Shown one piece after another: positions 1-11,035 of a stretch of 64,000 bases of DNA. A program made the translations under genes and the position numbers. The DNA is from Chara braunii (lineage: Eukaryota; Streptophyta; Charophyceae; Charales; Characeae): the NCBI GenBank assembly GCA_003427395.1, contig BFEA01000053.1:2022527-2086526 (forward strand), in the 5' to 3' direction. The notes under the pieces were generated by a model. It ran no database searches, had not been told where the DNA came from, and worked only from the letters and a program-made list of their open reading frames with translations. Numbering within the stretch: position 1 is the stretch's first letter; each line of letters starts with the position of its first letter.

Positions 1-66
<66 letters not shown>
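1..66. repeat. (GA)n microsatellite at window edge
   Basis: Uninterrupted GA dinucleotide repeat that starts at the first base, so it probably continues outside the window. It is the first of several GA/CA tracts in the first 2 kb. Confidence 0.97.
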
Positions 67-69
<3 letters not shown>

Positions 70-440
70 ATGGATTGATGAAAGACGGAGAATGAAGAGG
101 AGCATTGAGAATTGGGGAAAGGAGGGGAGAGAAGGGCAGCAGAAGCCACAGTAGGACGAGGGGAGTAAAGAATTTGAAGAGGTGCAGAGCGATAGCGCGG
201 GTGGAGTTTGAGGAAGAGGAGGGGGCGCATGGCACAACNTCATGGGAGGGAAGGGACAGTCAACGGGTAAGGATGTTACAGTGACAAAGGGGAAGAGTGG
301 GAGGGATAGCGTACATGTCATGGATGGGGGAAAGATGGGGGGAGGGGGAAGGTGGAGTTTGGAAGGCCCACAATCGCGCCACGTGGCAGCGCCACGAGGA
401 GCGATTTTTTCTGTATTTCTTTTTTTTCCCCTTTTGTGTG

Positions 441-444
<4 letters not shown>

Positions 445-523
<79 letters not shown>
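445..523. repeat. Compound (TG)n(AG)n microsatellite
   Basis: About 30 bases of TG pass directly into about 50 bases of AG without a spacer. The same junction type (CA next to GA/CT) recurs at 1743-1865 and 20745-20864. Confidence 0.97.
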
Positions 524-526
<3 letters not shown>

Positions 527-685
527 GGGAGTCGATGAGGATTAGGAGGAAGTCGACGACTGTGGGGGAGGTTGAAGGTTCATCACGCTTTTCGGTCTTT
601 TTCTGTTCTCTTTTCTTTTTCGTACGTGTGTGAGAGAAAGATAGACGGGGGAAGGGAGAGGTGGAGTAAAGGGTTCGAAGTTCGA

Positions 686-688
<3 letters not shown>

Positions 689-740
<52 letters not shown>
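689..740. repeat. (GA)n microsatellite
   Basis: Perfect GA repeat of about 52 bases followed by a short A/G homopolymer stretch. Confidence 0.97.
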
Positions 741-744
<4 letters not shown>

Positions 745-1246
745 GGGGGGACTGCCAAGCTGTCCATTATGTGACTCTGACACGTGCTACGTTTCTTTTT
801 TGCCTTTTGCCTTCCTCGAAATGTTCCAAGATGCACGCCAGGCATTATGGCTCTCATGGCAATGCTACTCCCGACAAGTTCCCCACACGAAGAGCAACTG
901 CCAAGCAGATTGAATGCTGCTGATTGTTTCATCATTCATACAATGCAAAACCCCTGCTTCTTAACATCACCGGCACTCCTATTGTTGTTAGAGGCGCCTT
1001 CCAACAACTTTCCCTGGCCAATTATCACTGACATCATCCGACCCCACCAACTCAACAACAAGCGCATGCCATTGATGATTGGCCCGGGGAAGAGGGATAC
1101 ATGCAAGATCGATTGATCGCAAACCTGAGAGAACTCACCCACACGCGCATGCACTTGCGCACATAGAGTCAAGACTTGGCAAGTAAGCAGGAGGCATACA
1201 TGCAAGATCGCTTTATCACAAACATATTCAGAGAACATAGAAAACA

Positions 1247-1351
1247 AAAGTCTGAATCGGAATCTTTAGCAAAAACGTCAACGGGACTACGGACAGGANA
1301 AAGTCTGAATCGGAATCTTTAGCAAAAACGTCAACGGGACTACGGACAGGA
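1247..1351. repeat. 52-bp exact duplication separated by a single N
   Basis: Bases 1247-1298 and 1300-1351 are the same 52-bp sequence, joined by one N at 1299. An exact duplication with one ambiguous base at its centre is what a scaffold join between two overlapping contig ends produces, so this is more likely an assembly artefact than a biological tandem repeat. Confidence 0.9.
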
Positions 1352-1742
1352 TTTTCTCATAAAAGTTCACAGTTCTTGCACAGCACCAAAGAAAAACGAT
1401 GCTGCAAAGGCAGCGGCTTCCCAAACAAAACACTCGCAGATAAGAAACAAAAAAAGTTCGGTGGTATTCCCTCCTATTTCTTGCACGCGGATTTCTGTAT
1501 GCTCTCAGGCTCTGTTTTTTGTTTTTGTGAAACAAGCGGCATATGATAGGGCAGTTCCTTATGCTTTTTCTTTCTTTTATGCTTTTTAGTTTTCTGTTTT
1601 TGCGGGCGAAGCTGCAACGGGTCATCTAGTGCAGATAATGACACTTTGATATCCGCCTTTCGGAGCTCCAATTCCCCCCCCCCCCCCTCCCCCCCCAACC
1701 CTCCCTCTCCTCTGCACCCTGGCTCTTCCCTGGCATCGTATG

Positions 1743-2700
<958 letters not shown>

Positions 2701-2738
2701 GTATCATACGTTTGCGATCGATGAATCCTGTCGTTCAC

Positions 2739-3138
2739 TGCTGGACTTTTGGACAGAACGACCATATCTCAAGGCAGTGCGCAGTCTAACTCCCTTGTTC
2801 TCCAACCCTACGAACTCCTTGCCAGCCCCCACGCACCCTCCGCTCCCCCTTTTCCTTGCCAACCTTGTGCTCCTTGCTCCTCGTCTTGTGCCCATTCCAT
2901 CACACCACCCCAATCCCAACCTTCAAACTTGCTAGTAGCCTATCATTCAGTCGATTACATCTTGGCTGTCGACGCAAGGTTCAGATCGCCAACCACGTGG
3001 ACGAAGTCGCGTTTTGGATTGATGCTCACAAAGCCGAGGAGCAAGACGAGGACAGCTATCCAAGAAAAGGAAACTAAGCTAAAGGAAGAGGAGAAGAAAG
3101 CTAAGGAAGAAGCTGCCTTCAACGAGGAAGAAGAATGA
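2739..3138 (+). pseudogene. Decayed CCHC zinc-knuckle / charged-tail protein relic
   Basis: The frame at 2739-2780 reads as a retroviral-type zinc knuckle with spacing C-x2-F-x4-H-x4-C. The second metal-binding cysteine is replaced by phenylalanine (TTT where TGT or TGC is expected), so the knuckle should not bind zinc. A stop follows shortly. In a different frame, 3060-3138 encodes a strongly charged lysine/glutamate run that ends at a stop codon and looks like a coiled-coil stub. Knuckle followed by a charged coiled coil is a layout I associate with gag-like zinc-knuckle genes abundant in charophyte genomes; that is recognition from memory. The frame change and the lost cysteine say it is broken. 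A better-preserved knuckle of the same kind lies at 25339-25533. Confidence 0.5.
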
Positions 3139-3210
3139 CAGTGTAGGAGGAAGGCTATATTAGGGCTGAGGAGGCGAAAAATATCCCGGAAAGGCACACC
3201 CATTGGATCA

Positions 3211-3270
3211 AAATTCTTCAAGACTCTTTTCAAGCGTATCTAAATTCTTCAAGACTCTTTTCAAGCGTAT
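3211..3270. repeat. 29-bp tandem duplication
   Basis: The 29-bp unit beginning AAATTCTTCAAGACTC occurs at 3211-3239 and 3242-3270 with two bases between copies. It sits directly before the larger 99-bp duplication. Confidence 0.9.
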
Positions 3271-3276
3271 GCGAAT

Positions 3277-3474
3277 GAGACGACTAAGCTAGAGGGAGGT
3301 ACTTAACTGAAGACTCCTTCGGTTTCAACAGACTCTGCCTTACAGAAGCAGATCACACTCCGCTAGCACTCTTTTGAGACGACTAAGCTAGAGGGAGGTA
3401 CTTAACTGAAGACTCCTTCGGTTTCAACAGACTCTACCTTACAGAAGCAGATCACACTCCGCTAGCACTCTTTA
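3277..3474. repeat. 99-bp tandem duplication
   Basis: Two adjacent copies of a 99-bp unit (3277-3375 and 3376-3474) differ by about one base (TGCC against TACC). High identity implies a recent slip or an unequal exchange. The unit length is a multiple of three, so a frame running through it would be preserved. Confidence 0.9.
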
Positions 3475-3647
3475 AGGAACTCTGGGATGATCTAGAGAAG
3501 CTGTGTTCAGAGAGAAAAAGAAGTAACGATGTTCTCTCATTTTCGATGCCGCCTCAGGAGACTGCCAACGTCAAGAAAAAGATGGATGCCAGAGCGATAT
3601 GCGGTGAAGAAAGATGTATTTGTAAGGACCTGCCAAACACGGGCTGA
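3387..3647 (+). pseudogene. Unrecognised 86-codon open stretch
   Basis: Continuous open frame from just after a TAA at 3384 to a TGA at 3645, without an ATG near its beginning. The middle is acidic/basic and helix-like (LWDDLEKLCSERKR), and four cysteines cluster near the end (ICGEERCIC plus one upstream). I do not recognise a family. It begins inside the second 99-bp repeat copy and lies downstream of the zinc-knuckle relic, so it may be another exon or remnant of the same decayed gene. It could equally be a chance frame. Confidence 0.25.
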
Positions 3648-3649
3648 GA

Positions 3650-4640
3650 CACAGCTGATTTATGAGTTTTGCCAGTGGAGTGAATGCCTTGCTGAGTTTT
3701 TCGCTTGTTGCCGAGTTTCCTAAGTCTGTGTGTATGCATGCGTGCTGGTCTGTGTGCCTGTCTGAGTGTTTGACGATGTGAGTGTGTGTGTGACCCGCAA
3801 GGGTACTTGCTTGCTTGCGAAGGCCCGTAGGGCGGGTACTTACCTGTGGCCGTGGCATTGAGGGTTGCAGCGGGGAAAACACTCAAGTGGTGGGAATAAG
3901 TCTGCGACACTTACCGGGGAAAAACACTCCAAGTAGCAGGTAGGCCGGTACCACACCAAGTAGTGGTAGATGTGTCGGGTACTCGAGGCCGAGCAGAAGA
4001 AGACGAAAGTTTGCATTTTTAGAGGCCCAGTAGTTGTAGGCTAGGTCTAGGAGGGTACTTGTCCAAGTAGTCTGAGTTGAGGGCCTGTACGGGCAATATC
4101 AGAGTCTGCAACGATGTTTCCCTCCGAAAGGGAGGAGGTACCGGTTGCTTGGAGGCCGCGCGGTTTGGAAGTCACTGCCCAAGAGGTAAGCAGGCCGCTA
4201 TATCTCCAGGAGGAGCGAAGTGCTCCTCCTGTGCAGCGTGCAAGTTTGGAGTCAAGCGGCTGGAGCGCTGGAGTGCAGCTCTGTGTGGGGAAGCTCGGGC
4301 TATGGTGGAGGAGCTCGGGCTGGAGGAAGAGGAACAGGAGGACTAGGAAGGGGGAGCGTCAGAGGTACTTACCTGGGTATGGTGGACGCCATCTTCATCA
4401 CCTTGGTGGGCGCTGCATCTGGAAGGCCCCCGCTAGGGTAGAGATACATCAAGAAGCTTCGAGGCAGAGTCATGCATGGTGGCCTGAGCAGGAGCAGCCA
4501 TAGCTGCTTTGAGTTTTCTTTTACACATCAAGGCAAGGCCCTAGTAGTACACCATAGGAGGGAGGAGAAGGGTGGCTATGGCTGTGGTGGATCTCATGTC
4601 GTGCCTGCAGTAGAAGATGGATTGCGACATTGATTCAGGT
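3650..4640. other. LTR-like or UTR-like DNA with splice-donor-like 11-mers on the minus strand
   Basis: No protein that I recognise. Between 3780 and 4380 there are several GTACTTACC-type strings. At 3836-3846 and 4365-4375 the reverse complement is CAGGTAAGTAC, the same 11-mer found inside both LTRs of element A. The segment around 4365-4400 resembles the layout of the LTR at 16373 (same 11-mer context followed by GGT and a CGCCAT-like string). It may be a fragment of an unrecognised LTR. Confidence 0.35.
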
Positions 4641-4734
4641 TCAGCCATCAAGTGTTATTATTATTATTTATTGTGAAATAAAGAGGGGAGGAGAAAAGGA
4701 GGTGGAGAATGGTTGGCGAGAAGAAGGGAATTAT

Positions 4735-4870
4735 CCATGGCAGCGATCTGGATCTCCGGACAGGGATCCGGACCGTCCAGAGTCCAGTGTCCGGTGAACT
4801 GGTCCGTATCCCGGTCCGGATTCTAGACATCGGGGCCCGGGGCGTTTCCTCATGCCTTGGGCCGCCCACC
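4735..4870. repeat. Cluster of TCCGGA / GTCCGG motifs
   Basis: TCCGG/CCGGA-type strings occur about eight times in 135 bases, with GGATCCGGACCGTCC as the densest part. The base content contrasts with the A/T-rich flanks. Similar clusters form the subterminal zones of the hAT-like elements described below, and a related GGACATGTCC cluster lies just beyond element A at 14265-14405. Confidence 0.5.
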
Positions 4871-5412
4871 AAATGTAGGCGTGCTAGCAGGATCCGGTAG
4901 GGGACGGAATTTTCCTTTTATGATTGTTTTGTTCTTCTGCCTGTTTGAATGGGCTTTCTGCATTTTGGCGGCCCGCAAGTGGAAGCGGGCTTCGATTTTG
5001 AAGTCCTAAATCGAAAGAGAGGGAGAAAGTGTAGTAATTTGAGTAGTCATTCACAATGAATGACAAAGAGACCTTTTAGGGATGTCTGAACTTTAAAGTT
5101 TGACGTTCGAACTTCAGACCTCAAACTATTTTATAAGAGGTTATACGGACTTATTCCTAACTTCATGCCAATTTAGTGTTTGTTGAGCTGTTTGCAATTG
5201 ATGTAGTGTTTGCCGACATCTGACTTTCTTTACAGAGTAAAGCTGTGTTTTTTCACAAGATATGCTCAGTGAGGTTTCAAAATGTTTCCTACTCCCCTAC
5301 TTCCCACATCTCCCATTCACCCCAAGGCTTTTCTGGCTTTTTGTTGTCTTCAATGTGTTTGCAACTTTGCAACCTCACATAGCACTTTGTAATCGGCGCC
5401 ACTTAATCCGGA
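4871..5412. other. Unassigned intergenic DNA
   Basis: No recognisable gene or repeat. The last few bases before element A read TTAATCCGGACATAT, of which CATAT (5413-5417) is the left target duplication of element A. Confidence 0.5.
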
Positions 5413-5417
5413 CATAT
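5413..5417. other. Left target-site duplication of element A (CATAT)
   Basis: CATAT abuts the left LTR and is repeated at 14257-14261 abutting the right LTR. This fixes the element's outer boundaries to the base. Confidence 0.92.
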
Positions 5418-6542
5418 TGTAATGAACCCAGATTGGAAGATAGTCATCAGACGTCGATGTACAAGTAGTCTCAGATCTGCACAATGTCTCCAGTTAACGT
5501 GAAAGTGATATATGATAAAATATCTCGTTACCAATAGACGAAGAGAGTGGAGGGGGAATATATACAGAGGAGAGGGTGGAAGAGAAGCAACACAACCAAT
5601 TCCCACTCCTTCTCTGGGCTTCCTCTCCTTCCACATCATCAGTCAATAATCGGTAACAAGTCCTGATCATTTAGAGGTGCCACGTGGCACTATTCTCCCA
5701 TGGAGACTATGAAGACAACCAGCAGCCTGCAATACTGACGTCAGCCTCAGGTAAGTACCCCGTCCTTCAATCATCCACAGATCCCGATCTCCCTCCTTAT
5801 CGCAACCAGTCACCTCATATAGACATCATGGTCAGTGCCACGTCAGCAGAAGAGACAGGTGGCATGCGCCACATCAACAATGAAGAAAGGTGGCAGCACC
5901 ACATCAATAATGTAGACAAGTGGCATGCACCACATCAGCCGTGTAGGTAGGTGGCATGCGCCACATCAGCAGTGTAGGCAGGTGGTATGCGCCACATCAG
6001 CAAGGTAGACAGGTGGCAGCGCCTCATCAACAATGCTTGGCGCACAGAATAGAAAGCGCCAGCATGCTGCCACACTCGCGTCGCCGTGCACAGTGCCTAT
6101 GCGCAGCCAACGTCAAGCCAGTGTCAGCGTCCAGTGAGAGTCGAGCCAGCGTCAAAGCAGCATAGCAAGACTGAATGTCGACCTCGTGGAGACGAAGCTT
6201 TAAGTAGTGTTTGACGAGGCTGTCGGGCCACAGGTCTCCTTCTTACAGTCATACAGATTGACTCACAGCTGAGGGTCTGGATTGTGTACAGCTGCAGACT
6301 CCCCTTGGTCCTAATGCTGTTTGGGTACCTGCATATAAACAAATGTGTGTGTTTGACCGGCGGCCTGGGCTGGGTACATTTCGATTTGACTGTTGGGTGT
6401 TCGACAGTTGACTTTAGGCAGTTGTCACTCGTCTAGGCCTTGGATCTTTACGTGGGGTTCTTTTCCCCCTTTAGCCTGGGTCTGAGTGCGGCCTGGCAAG
6501 GCCCTCAAACATTCAACGAGGCATACTGCATGGATTATTGCA
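5418..6542 (-). repeat. Element A 3' LTR (left copy)
   Basis: 1125 bp, starting TGTAATGAACCC and ending in GGATTATTGCA on the plus strand, hence TG...CA with imperfect terminal inversion. It is homologous along its length with 12998-14256. Its middle (5835-6035) contains about six copies of a 33-bp unit built from GCCACATCAGCA and CAGGTGGCA. A perfect splice-donor-like CAGGTAAGTAC lies at 5748-5758 on the strand antisense to the element. The bases just inside (6543-6560) are only partly polypyrimidine on this strand, so the polypurine tract is weak. Confidence 0.93.
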
Positions 6543-6595
6543 TTCCTGCCGGCCCAATTTTTGAGTTCCATCGCATAAAATATATCAACTTCCCT

Positions 6596-6967
6596 TTAAC
6601 CCGCGTTCGTATGCAGCAACAACGTTAGGAGCAGTAGGTAAGAGTTTTTTTTCTTACTAAACCATCTGGCTTCAGACGGAGGTTGAAACTTGAACTGTAC
6701 CTTATACTGATTTTGTGGTCTTCCTCTGCCACCTGTATAAAAATGTCCATGTTCCATAATCTTCTCAACTTCATATCCTTCATTCATGGAGGGTGGAAAC
6801 ATAGACGGTCGGTTAGGAAAGTTATCTCCTTCTACATATGGTAGCAGTTTAGACGCATGGAAGACAGGATATGTCCTTAGGTGTGGGGGTACATCTATTC
6901 TATAGGAAGATCCATTTGCATCCCGAATCACCTTGAGAACTTCCCAGGGACCGTAGTAGACAGGCAA
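6596..6967 (-). pseudogene. pol: Element A integrase C-terminus with chromodomain-like tail
   Basis: A 123-codon minus-strand frame. It begins with GPWEVLKVI and YPVFHASKLLPYVEG, the conserved C-terminal block of chromovirus integrases, and continues with GYEVEKIMEHG ... GGRGRPQNQYKVQFKF, which resembles a chromodomain core (VEKI / YKV). In chromoviruses such tails steer insertion to particular chromatin. The end (about 6600-6650) drifts into low-similarity residues before the stop, so the last helix is lost or frameshifted. It lies about 50 bp from the 3' LTR, as expected. Confidence 0.85.
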
Positions 6968-7009
6968 CAGTTTTCAAGACTGTGTTCTTCCAAGGCAAAT
7001 TTTTTAGAC

Positions 7010-7947
7010 TTCACCCATACCAGATCTCCTTCTTGAAACTATGATGGCGGACGATGTTTGTTGGCTTGCTCAATCATCTGAAGGTGGGCTTTATGTATAT
7101 TTTTTTTTACCTTTTAAAAACATCTTCATACAAAACTGCAAATTCACGGGTTTCTAGGGGGTAACCTTTGAATTTGGTCCCGGGTTCAAGCATCAATGGG
7201 ACGTCGAGGCTCCCTATCTTTATGCAGTGCATTAGGCATCCTACCTGTAACAGTATGTATACTGTTGTTATGAGCACTAGAAATCTTTAGTAAGTTCTCA
7301 TCTCAATCTATTTGATCGTGTCGGACATTAATGAGCAGGAGTTGTTGGCACAGACGATTCATCTGTTCAGTTTGGCCATTCGTTTCAAGGTGTCTTCCTT
7401 ATGACATGGTCAACCTGGTGCCATAGACTTCCATCAACTTTTGCCATTGTAGACTAGTGAACCGAACATCCCTATGAGAGACGATGGTTTTCGAAAATCC
7501 ATACTCAGAAACCCATCGCATTTGAAATTTTTTGGTGATCAGTTCAAATCTAGCTTCGGCAGGCAAATGAATGAACATAGCATACTTTGAGAATCATACA
7601 ATGATCATTACCTGGTTGTTGTCATTTCGACTTTTAATAAGACTCATTATAGAGATAGACTCGCCTGACTCACTTTGTATAGGCAGTGGTTTCCGTAGTC
7701 CGAACGGATTCTCATACGAGGGTTTGTTCCTCTAACAAACAAGACAAGTTCGCACATACGTTGGTACATCCTCTTTCATTCCTTTCCATTCAAAGCGTTC
7801 TCGGACATCGGCATACGTCTTCTTAAAACCAAAACGTCCCTTAGCATCATGACATTCCCTAATGATTAAACTCTGGATTTGTTTTTGGTGAGAAATACAT
7901 AATCGATCTTCGGTGTTATCTACGTACAAGAGTAAGTCATCAGTCAT
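7010..7947 (-). pseudogene. pol: Element A integrase zinc-binding and catalytic core
   Basis: 7732-7947 encodes the N-terminal HHCC region (SLIIRECHDAKGRFGF ... YVRTCLVC): the two cysteines are present, the second His is Arg (GRFG for GHFG), and a TAG follows directly where CAG is expected. Lower on the strand come FSKYAMFIHLPAEARF, then TIVSHRDVRFTSLQWQKLM with the second catalytic Asp, a TAA, and HLETNGQTEQMNRLC with the catalytic Glu. The first catalytic Asp site is altered (IIV, stop, FSKYA). Near 7010-7070 the strand reads QEGDLVWVKSKKF and MIEQANKH, as in element B. Integrase would insert the cDNA; this one has several stops. Confidence 0.85.
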
Positions 7948-8199
7948 TCGATACTTTGGGAATAGTTCAGGGTTCTTTCATAGGGTTCCAATAATAGGAC
8001 TCCAAATAACATCACTCTCATAACCCTTCTGGATTTGTTCCTTCACTTCTTTCCCGATACTAAGATAGGAGAATGGTTCCAAAGAAGTTTGCACGCCTGG
8101 ACAAAGCATCTGTAACAACATTAGACTTTCCTTTGATTATTTTTAACTCCAAGTCAAAGGTATCGATAAAAGCGTACCATCTTACTAGCTTATCAGAGA

Positions 8200-8480
8200 G
8201 TCTTAGTCGTGTCTTTATTCATTTAGAGTGGAATGATCTGAATAGACAATGAAGTGTCTCCCTAAAAAGTAGTGTTTGCAGGTGTCTAGTGCAACGACCA
8301 AGGCATACAATTCTCTTTCATAGGTGGAGTTCGTCACTTTCTCTGACGGAAGTCTCATGGATATAAACTATGTGGATCATATCCCTTACCGTCCTCCTGC
8401 TGTAGCACAACCTCAATCCCATACTGACTTGCGTCATTCATGACGATGAAAGGAAGTGAAGAGTCAACAATTTTTCAGAT
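8200..8480 (-). pseudogene. pol: Element A RNase H region
   Basis: The minus strand encodes PFIVMNDASQYGIEVVLQQ (with the first RNase H aspartate in the DAS motif) and then, after a short frame break, SEKVTNSTYERELYALVVAL and HYFLGRHFIVYSDHSTL. These match element B's RNase H blocks (35000-35270) position for position. RNase H degrades the RNA strand during reverse transcription; here the frame is broken between the blocks. Confidence 0.85.
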
Positions 8481-8639
8481 ACGGTAGTGAGTCTGAGAAT
8501 ACTTCAACTTTCTGAATGATGACTCACAATCTTTGTCCCACAACCAAGGTTTTTCCTTCTTTATAAGTTTTTTCATAGGAGCAATTATTAAATAAAAGTT
8601 TCGAATGAACTTCCTATAGTAGCTAGCAAGTCATAGAAA

Positions 8640-9130
8640 AAATTTTAACTCAGTTATAGTCTTAGGCTGGGGTCAGTGTCGTTCACTGTAATCTTCTTTT
8701 CTTCGGGTCTTAGTCCCTCCTCGTTTACTATATGCCCTAAGCACAAGACTTCAGGCTTCGAACTAATCTAACCATTGAAGATCAACACAAGACGACTTTC
8801 CGAACCTGATATCGTCACTACGAGTTCGTCGTTATGCCATTCGGGTTGACTAATACACTTGCGACTTTTTAAAGGTCAATGAGTGGTTCCACGTTTTTTA
8901 CAGTGACGAAGTTCAGCCCTCTATAGTCAATGCATAGTCGGAGTTCACATTCCTTTTTTTGGGGGGCATGAATAAGACAGGGGCACCATAAGAAGATGAG
9001 CTAAGGTGAATCCATCCCTTGTCAATAAGTTCTTGCAATTGTTTCCGCAGTTTCTCAAGTTCCCTGAGAGGCATTCAGTAAGTGGTACCCTTGGGCATCT
9101 TGCTTCGGGGAATTATCTCAATCGTGTGCT
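8640..9130 (-). pseudogene. pol: Element A reverse transcriptase remnant (scrambled)
   Basis: On the minus strand from high to low coordinate: a segment equivalent to the RT N-terminus (KLRKQLQELIDKGWIH near 9020-9070, with a TGA just before it), then CIDYRGLNFVTVKN (about 8896-8940), then a thumb segment VLCLGHIVNEEGLRP (about 8700-8750). The palm segment that should lie between them is absent in this orientation. Part of it is on the plus strand (8762-8886), and the YxDD catalytic box is not found on either strand. The enzyme cannot work. Confidence 0.85.
8762..8886 (+). pseudogene. pol: Inverted reverse-transcriptase palm segment inside element A
   Basis: On the plus strand, opposite to the rest of the element, the frame reads IEDQHKTTFRT, a stop, then YRHYEFVVMPFGLTN followed by LATF, a stop and RSM. 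This is the gypsy RT block that normally precedes the YxDD box and matches the equivalent segment of element B (34440-34540). Minus-strand RT coding resumes on both sides, at about 8750 and about 8890. The simplest reading is a small inversion of about 120 bp, with loss of the adjoining YxDD part. Confidence 0.85.
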
Positions 9131-9190
9131 TAATAGCACGCTCATTCCCGTCCGCTCAGTCTGCAAGTCCTTATATTTGTCGAGAAGTTT

Positions 9191-9710
9191 TTAAATAAAA
9201 GGAGCATAGGATGAGGAACATTCACTTACTCGTTTCACGAGTACCATCATCACACACTGGTCCAACTTCTTTTTATAGATCATCAATCGGAAGACTGGGT
9301 AACTCATACAACAAAAAGACAAGGTTGAGTCGGTGTCCGCCCTATGATATAACTTTATTGGTCGAATTTTGGACTTCTCGTTCTTTAACTTGATAATTTT
9401 ATCTTTGAACCTGACTTCTGGATTGGCTTCCTCATGCCAATCCATTCCAAGAATTATATCAAATGACAGGTTCTTTGTTATTAGGAAGTCCTTCCTTTGT
9501 CGTGAAATAACACTTGACACAATCGACATATTGAGAGACAGTGATTGTGCTTTTGTCAACCAGCATAGACGTGATAGATCGAGTTAAATCCTTTACTTTC
9601 ATTTGCAGATGCAATTTGCGAATTGTCTTCTCTGAGATGTAAGACCGCATCGATCCTGGATCTAATAGTGCATCAACTCGCGTATTCACAATCTCAATAT
9701 CCGGGATCAT
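9191..9710 (-). pseudogene. pol: Element A aspartic protease region
   Basis: Two overlapping minus-strand frames together cover a retropepsin. 9459-9710 has the active-site loop as LLDPGSMRSYIS: the catalytic Asp and Gly remain, but the middle residue is proline where Ser or Thr is usual. 9191-9559 carries the second conserved block, FDIILGMDWHEEANPEV, typical of the C-terminal part of gypsy proteases. The change of frame between the two blocks means a frameshift. The protease would normally cut the Gag-Pol polyprotein. It lies correctly between gag and RT. Confidence 0.85.
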
Positions 9711-10024
9711 TAACTCACCCTCAGACGTAGCTTTCGTGCGAGATCATTAACTCACCCTCAGACTTAGCTTTCTTTGCCCACGAACTCCGAAGTGCTATGA
9801 GTTCATTACCGGGTTCGCCAAGGGAATCGTCTAGTGAGACATACCAAAGAACAGTGTCAGGGTGCTCTAGACGATGGGTTGAAGAAGAGTCATCCCCTGC
9901 CTTGAATCATCGGTCCCCCTGACGTCACAAAACCTCGGGGGTACCGGTAGGGTTGTTTCACGACGGGTACTAGAAGCACAGCGTGGAAAATCGGGCAAGC
10001 GTCCGTACGAAATTTGCGATAAAA

Positions 10025-10745
10025 ATTGGAAATAAACCAAATAGGCGCGGCGAATATTTCACGGTCAAAATATTTTTTTTTTTTCCCTGATATTTTTCCC
10101 TGAAAGATTACGACCTAATCTACGGACCCTCAAATTTTCAAACATTTTCATGATTTCTTTCAAGCACAAAAAATCGGCGAATTCGCTGCTTGCAAAATGG
10201 TGGGATTTTGACTCGTCGGCCTCCGTAATCAGAGATAAACCTAGGTTATTGGATCGGACGTCTGGGACCCCCCTGACCATCCGGGTTTGATCGGACAGGG
10301 GTTGTCCGACCTAGCGCAAAAAAAAAAAAAGTTTCTCAGAAAACTCTAAAAAAAATATATGTTATGTAACATAACAATACAAGCAACTTTTGCCTTGGAG
10401 TCATGTTCAAATTCGCAGTCAATCATGAGTTAAAAGAAAAAATATATTTTTTTATGGAAAAAAAAAACTTCTTTTCCCGGACGACGGGGGTACCGGACGT
10501 ATGGGGGAGATGTCCGGGGGAGCCGACCGGCCCCTGGACCATTGGTAACCTAGAAATAAACCGAATCGGTGAATATTTCACCGTCAAATTTTATTTATTT
10601 ATTTTTTTCTGATATTTTTCCTTGAAAGATCACGACCTAATCAACGGACCCCCAAATTTTCAGACATTTTCATTACTTCTGAGCTCAAAAAATCGGCAAA
10701 GTTGCCGCTTGCAAAATGGCGGGATTGGACCCGTCGGCCTCCGTA
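10025..10745. repeat. Pair of about 200-bp direct repeats inserted between gag and protease of element A
   Basis: Two homologous units (about 10031-10232 and 10554-10745) share AAATAAACC at the start, GAATATTTCAC, a poly(T) stretch, a CTGATATTTTTCC string and GTCGGCCTCCGTA at the end. They lie between the gag knuckle and the protease, a gap of about 1.25 kb where gypsy elements usually have a few hundred bases, so foreign DNA has entered. The MITE at 10241-10553 sits exactly at the junction between the units. Confidence 0.75.
10241..10553. mobile_element. hAT-like MITE, copy 1 (CTAGGTTA termini)
   Basis: A 313-bp insertion beginning CTAGGTTATT and ending so that its reverse complement begins CTAGGTTACC (8 of 10 identical). 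It is flanked by 8-bp near-identical direct repeats (AGATAAAC 10233-10240; AAATAAAC 10554-10561). The interior near the ends is rich in CCGGACG / GTCCGG strings and the centre is A/T-rich. The right end, reverse-complemented, closely matches the left end of the element at 60238-60722, and the other ends also correspond, so the two are copies in opposite orientation. It has no coding capacity. The 8-bp duplication and short inverted termini fit the hAT superfamily; the second terminal base (T) departs from the common YARNG pattern. Confidence 0.8.
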
Positions 10746-10963
10746 CAACCCGGCGCCTCCATACGGTCGTCGCCCCTCCGTACAACCCGGCCCTAACTCA
10801 CAGGGACTAAGGGTTTTCGGTGGCGGGGGGACCGGTGGTTTAAGAGTCGAGGGGTTAGAAGGGGTTATCGACACCTTACCTTTATCTTTATTTAAATTTT
10901 TCGACTTAGTAGGAGCAGATGCTACTCGTACTGGCTGCTTACTTTTGGGTTCCGAATCAACGG

Positions 10964-11005
10964 GCACCATGCTATTACATGACCCACGATGCCACACTTG
11001 AGGCA
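10964..11005 (-). pseudogene. gag: Element A gag zinc knuckle (CCHC intact)
   Basis: The minus-strand frame encodes CLKCGIVGHVIAWC, an exact C-x2-C-x4-H-x4-C nucleocapsid knuckle, preceded by a segment beginning TSEEWQSKM. The knuckle binds element RNA in related retroelements. It is in frame with the gag segment at 11060-11362 but separated from it by one stop codon. Confidence 0.85.
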
Positions 11006-11035
11006 TTGGCGGTTGTTCATCTTGGACTGCCATTC

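Larger units (their letters stand above)
67..1246. other. Purine-rich low-complexity DNA without a recognisable gene
   Basis: G/A-rich sequence (67-400, 524-690) with GT/GA tracts, then about 500 bases of ordinary composition. Open frames here are driven by the dinucleotide repeats. A short imperfect duplication is visible: the segment near 1091-1131 (with ATGCAAGATCG) recurs near 1193-1233. Base 239 is an N. I see no conserved protein or RNA gene. Confidence 0.6.

Noticed and set aside
242-935. Serine/leucine and arginine/glutamate repeat proteins
   Set aside because: They are translations of GA and GT microsatellites.
10025-10745. LTR pair of a small nested retrotransposon
   Set aside because: The two repeats of about 200 bp have no TG...CA ends, PBS or coding between them; the segment between is a MITE that sits at their junction.
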